A stretch of DNA of 64,000 nt, taken from contig VIQU02000011.1 in assembly GCA_010206225.2 (NCBI GenBank), forward strand, positions 31,900 through 95,899, in the 5' to 3' direction. Numbering within the stretch: position 1 is the first letter of the stretch; each line of letters starts with the position of its first letter. The notes beneath the pieces are model-generated. The model had not been told where the DNA came from and did not search any database. It worked only from the letters and a program-made list of their open reading frames with translations. Shown here piece by piece: positions 63,227-64,000 of the stretch. The position numbers and the translations under genes are program-made. The stretch comes from Lachnospiraceae bacterium MD308. GTDB taxonomy: Bacteria; Bacillota; Clostridia; Lachnospirales; Lachnospiraceae.

Positions 63227-64000
63227 TCAGGCTGTTACAGCAGGAGGGATAATTGTAAAGCCTCTCTTCTCCAAACGTTTGATTGCATTCTTATCGTACT
63301 GTTCTTGGAATTTCTGGTACATTTCTTCTGGGATTGCCGAATAATCCGTATCCGCAGGATTGAATGCTTCCTGCTTTGAGAACATATGGTACAGGCAGGT
63401 CAGCATCATACGTGCAATGGCGATGATCGCCCGTTTATGCCCACGGCGTTTTTTGATACGGTCATATTTGTATTTGAAATAGGGATTCTTTTTATCCTTA
63501 ATCGCTGCGTTTGCACATTGAACCAGCAAAGGCTTTAAGTAAATCCCGGCCCTTGAGATATGGACACTTTTCTTTTTACCGGCACTTTCATTATTTTGGG
63601 GAGTAAGCCCAGCCCAGGAACATAAACGTTTCGAGGATTTGAATACCGCCATATCCACTCCAATTTCAGCAATGATAAAGGAAGCTGATTTTTGGGTGAT
63701 TCCAGGAATAGTAGTAGCCAGTTCGATAAATTTATGGTAAGGTTGAGCCAGGTCAGAAATCGTTTCTTCCAGAGTGTCAACACAGGCATTAATGAAGTCG
63801 AAGTGTTTTCTACAGACCTTCATCTTAAGCGATTGGTCACCACGCAGTTCATAACCGATAATGGATCTTACCACATCTTCTGCTTTATCTTTGGCTTTTT
63901 TCATGAGCAGGGATTTGCAGTGTTCCGGGTCAAACACCTCACAGGTAAGGATATAATCAACAATGGCGGTTGCTGATTTACCAAAAGTGTCTGTGAGGAC
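63227..64000 (-). mobile_element. IS110-family transposase, N-terminus outside window
   Basis: The frame is open to the window edge on the minus strand. The visible 258 residues include the C-terminal Transposase_20 domain: ATTIPGITQKSASFIIAEIG near the middle, CSWAGLTPQNNESAGKKK and HISRAG, where the conserved catalytic Ser lies. The upstream DEDD RuvC-like domain would be beyond 64000. ORF position 63937 is only an internal GTG. IS110 elements move by bridge-RNA-guided recombination and lack classic terminal inverted repeats, so the element ends are not resolved here. Confidence 0.9.

Noticed and set aside
63535..63789. 84-aa minus-strand ORF within the transposase
   Set aside because: It is an alternative frame of the IS110 transposase with no independent support.

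Overview
The window looks like a chromosome segment of a low-to-mid GC gut Firmicute, most likely a Lachnospiraceae (Clostridium cluster XIVa) species. I infer this from strong AGGAGG-type ribosome sites, sigma-A promoters, Firmicute-style rpoB/rpoC and MutS2, many Bce-type antibiotic-sensing modules, and the overall protein character. I cannot name the species.

Region 1 (1-13.1 kb) is a sugar-utilisation locus. Two tandem LacI-type regulators (the first cut by the window edge) precede one long operon. It holds an L-fucose/L-arabinose-isomerase-like enzyme, a split transketolase, a ribose-type ABC transporter (lipoprotein binding protein, DUF2291 lipoprotein, double ATPase, permease), RbsD-type pyranase, a ribokinase-family kinase and an FGGY kinase. 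The gene set implies uptake, ring opening, isomerisation, phosphorylation and two-carbon transfer of a pentose-like sugar, but the substrate cannot be read from sequence.

Region 2 (13.1-20.3 kb) is a complete Bce-type peptide-antibiotic module (ATPase, large FtsX-type permease, response regulator, short intramembrane-sensing kinase). It is followed by decayed genes: a TetR regulator lacking its DNA-binding domain and a frameshifted membrane protein with operator and cre-like sites.

Region 3 (20.3-38.0 kb) is core genome: rpoB-rpoC, an M24 aminopeptidase, mutS2 with a two-component system on the minus strand, an HtrA-like protein whose catalytic His and Asp are replaced, a YhaM-like nuclease and an RlmD-type rRNA methyltransferase.

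Region 4 (38.0-64.0 kb) is accessory DNA beginning exactly at the rlmD stop codon. It holds a duplicated small-gene/HTH cassette, small resistance-like enzymes (VOC, PNPOx, GNAT, DUF3795), two ABC-2 exporters, three further two-component or stand-alone receiver loci, several gene relics and the end of an IS110-family transposase. The most striking feature is a promoter cassette found three times (about 38.82, 52.87 and 59.18 kb). It carries a TACAAAATTGTA-type palindrome, two 9-bp repeats 11 bp apart and a TATACT -10 box. The copy at 59.18 kb overlaps the end of a BceS-like kinase gene, and the other two copies carry the decayed last codons of such a kinase. One response regulator therefore probably controls a VOC protein, a polyprenyl-synthase/phosphoesterase/lipoprotein operon and its own ABC transporter. 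That transporter's ATPase is now broken by a deletion at Walker B.
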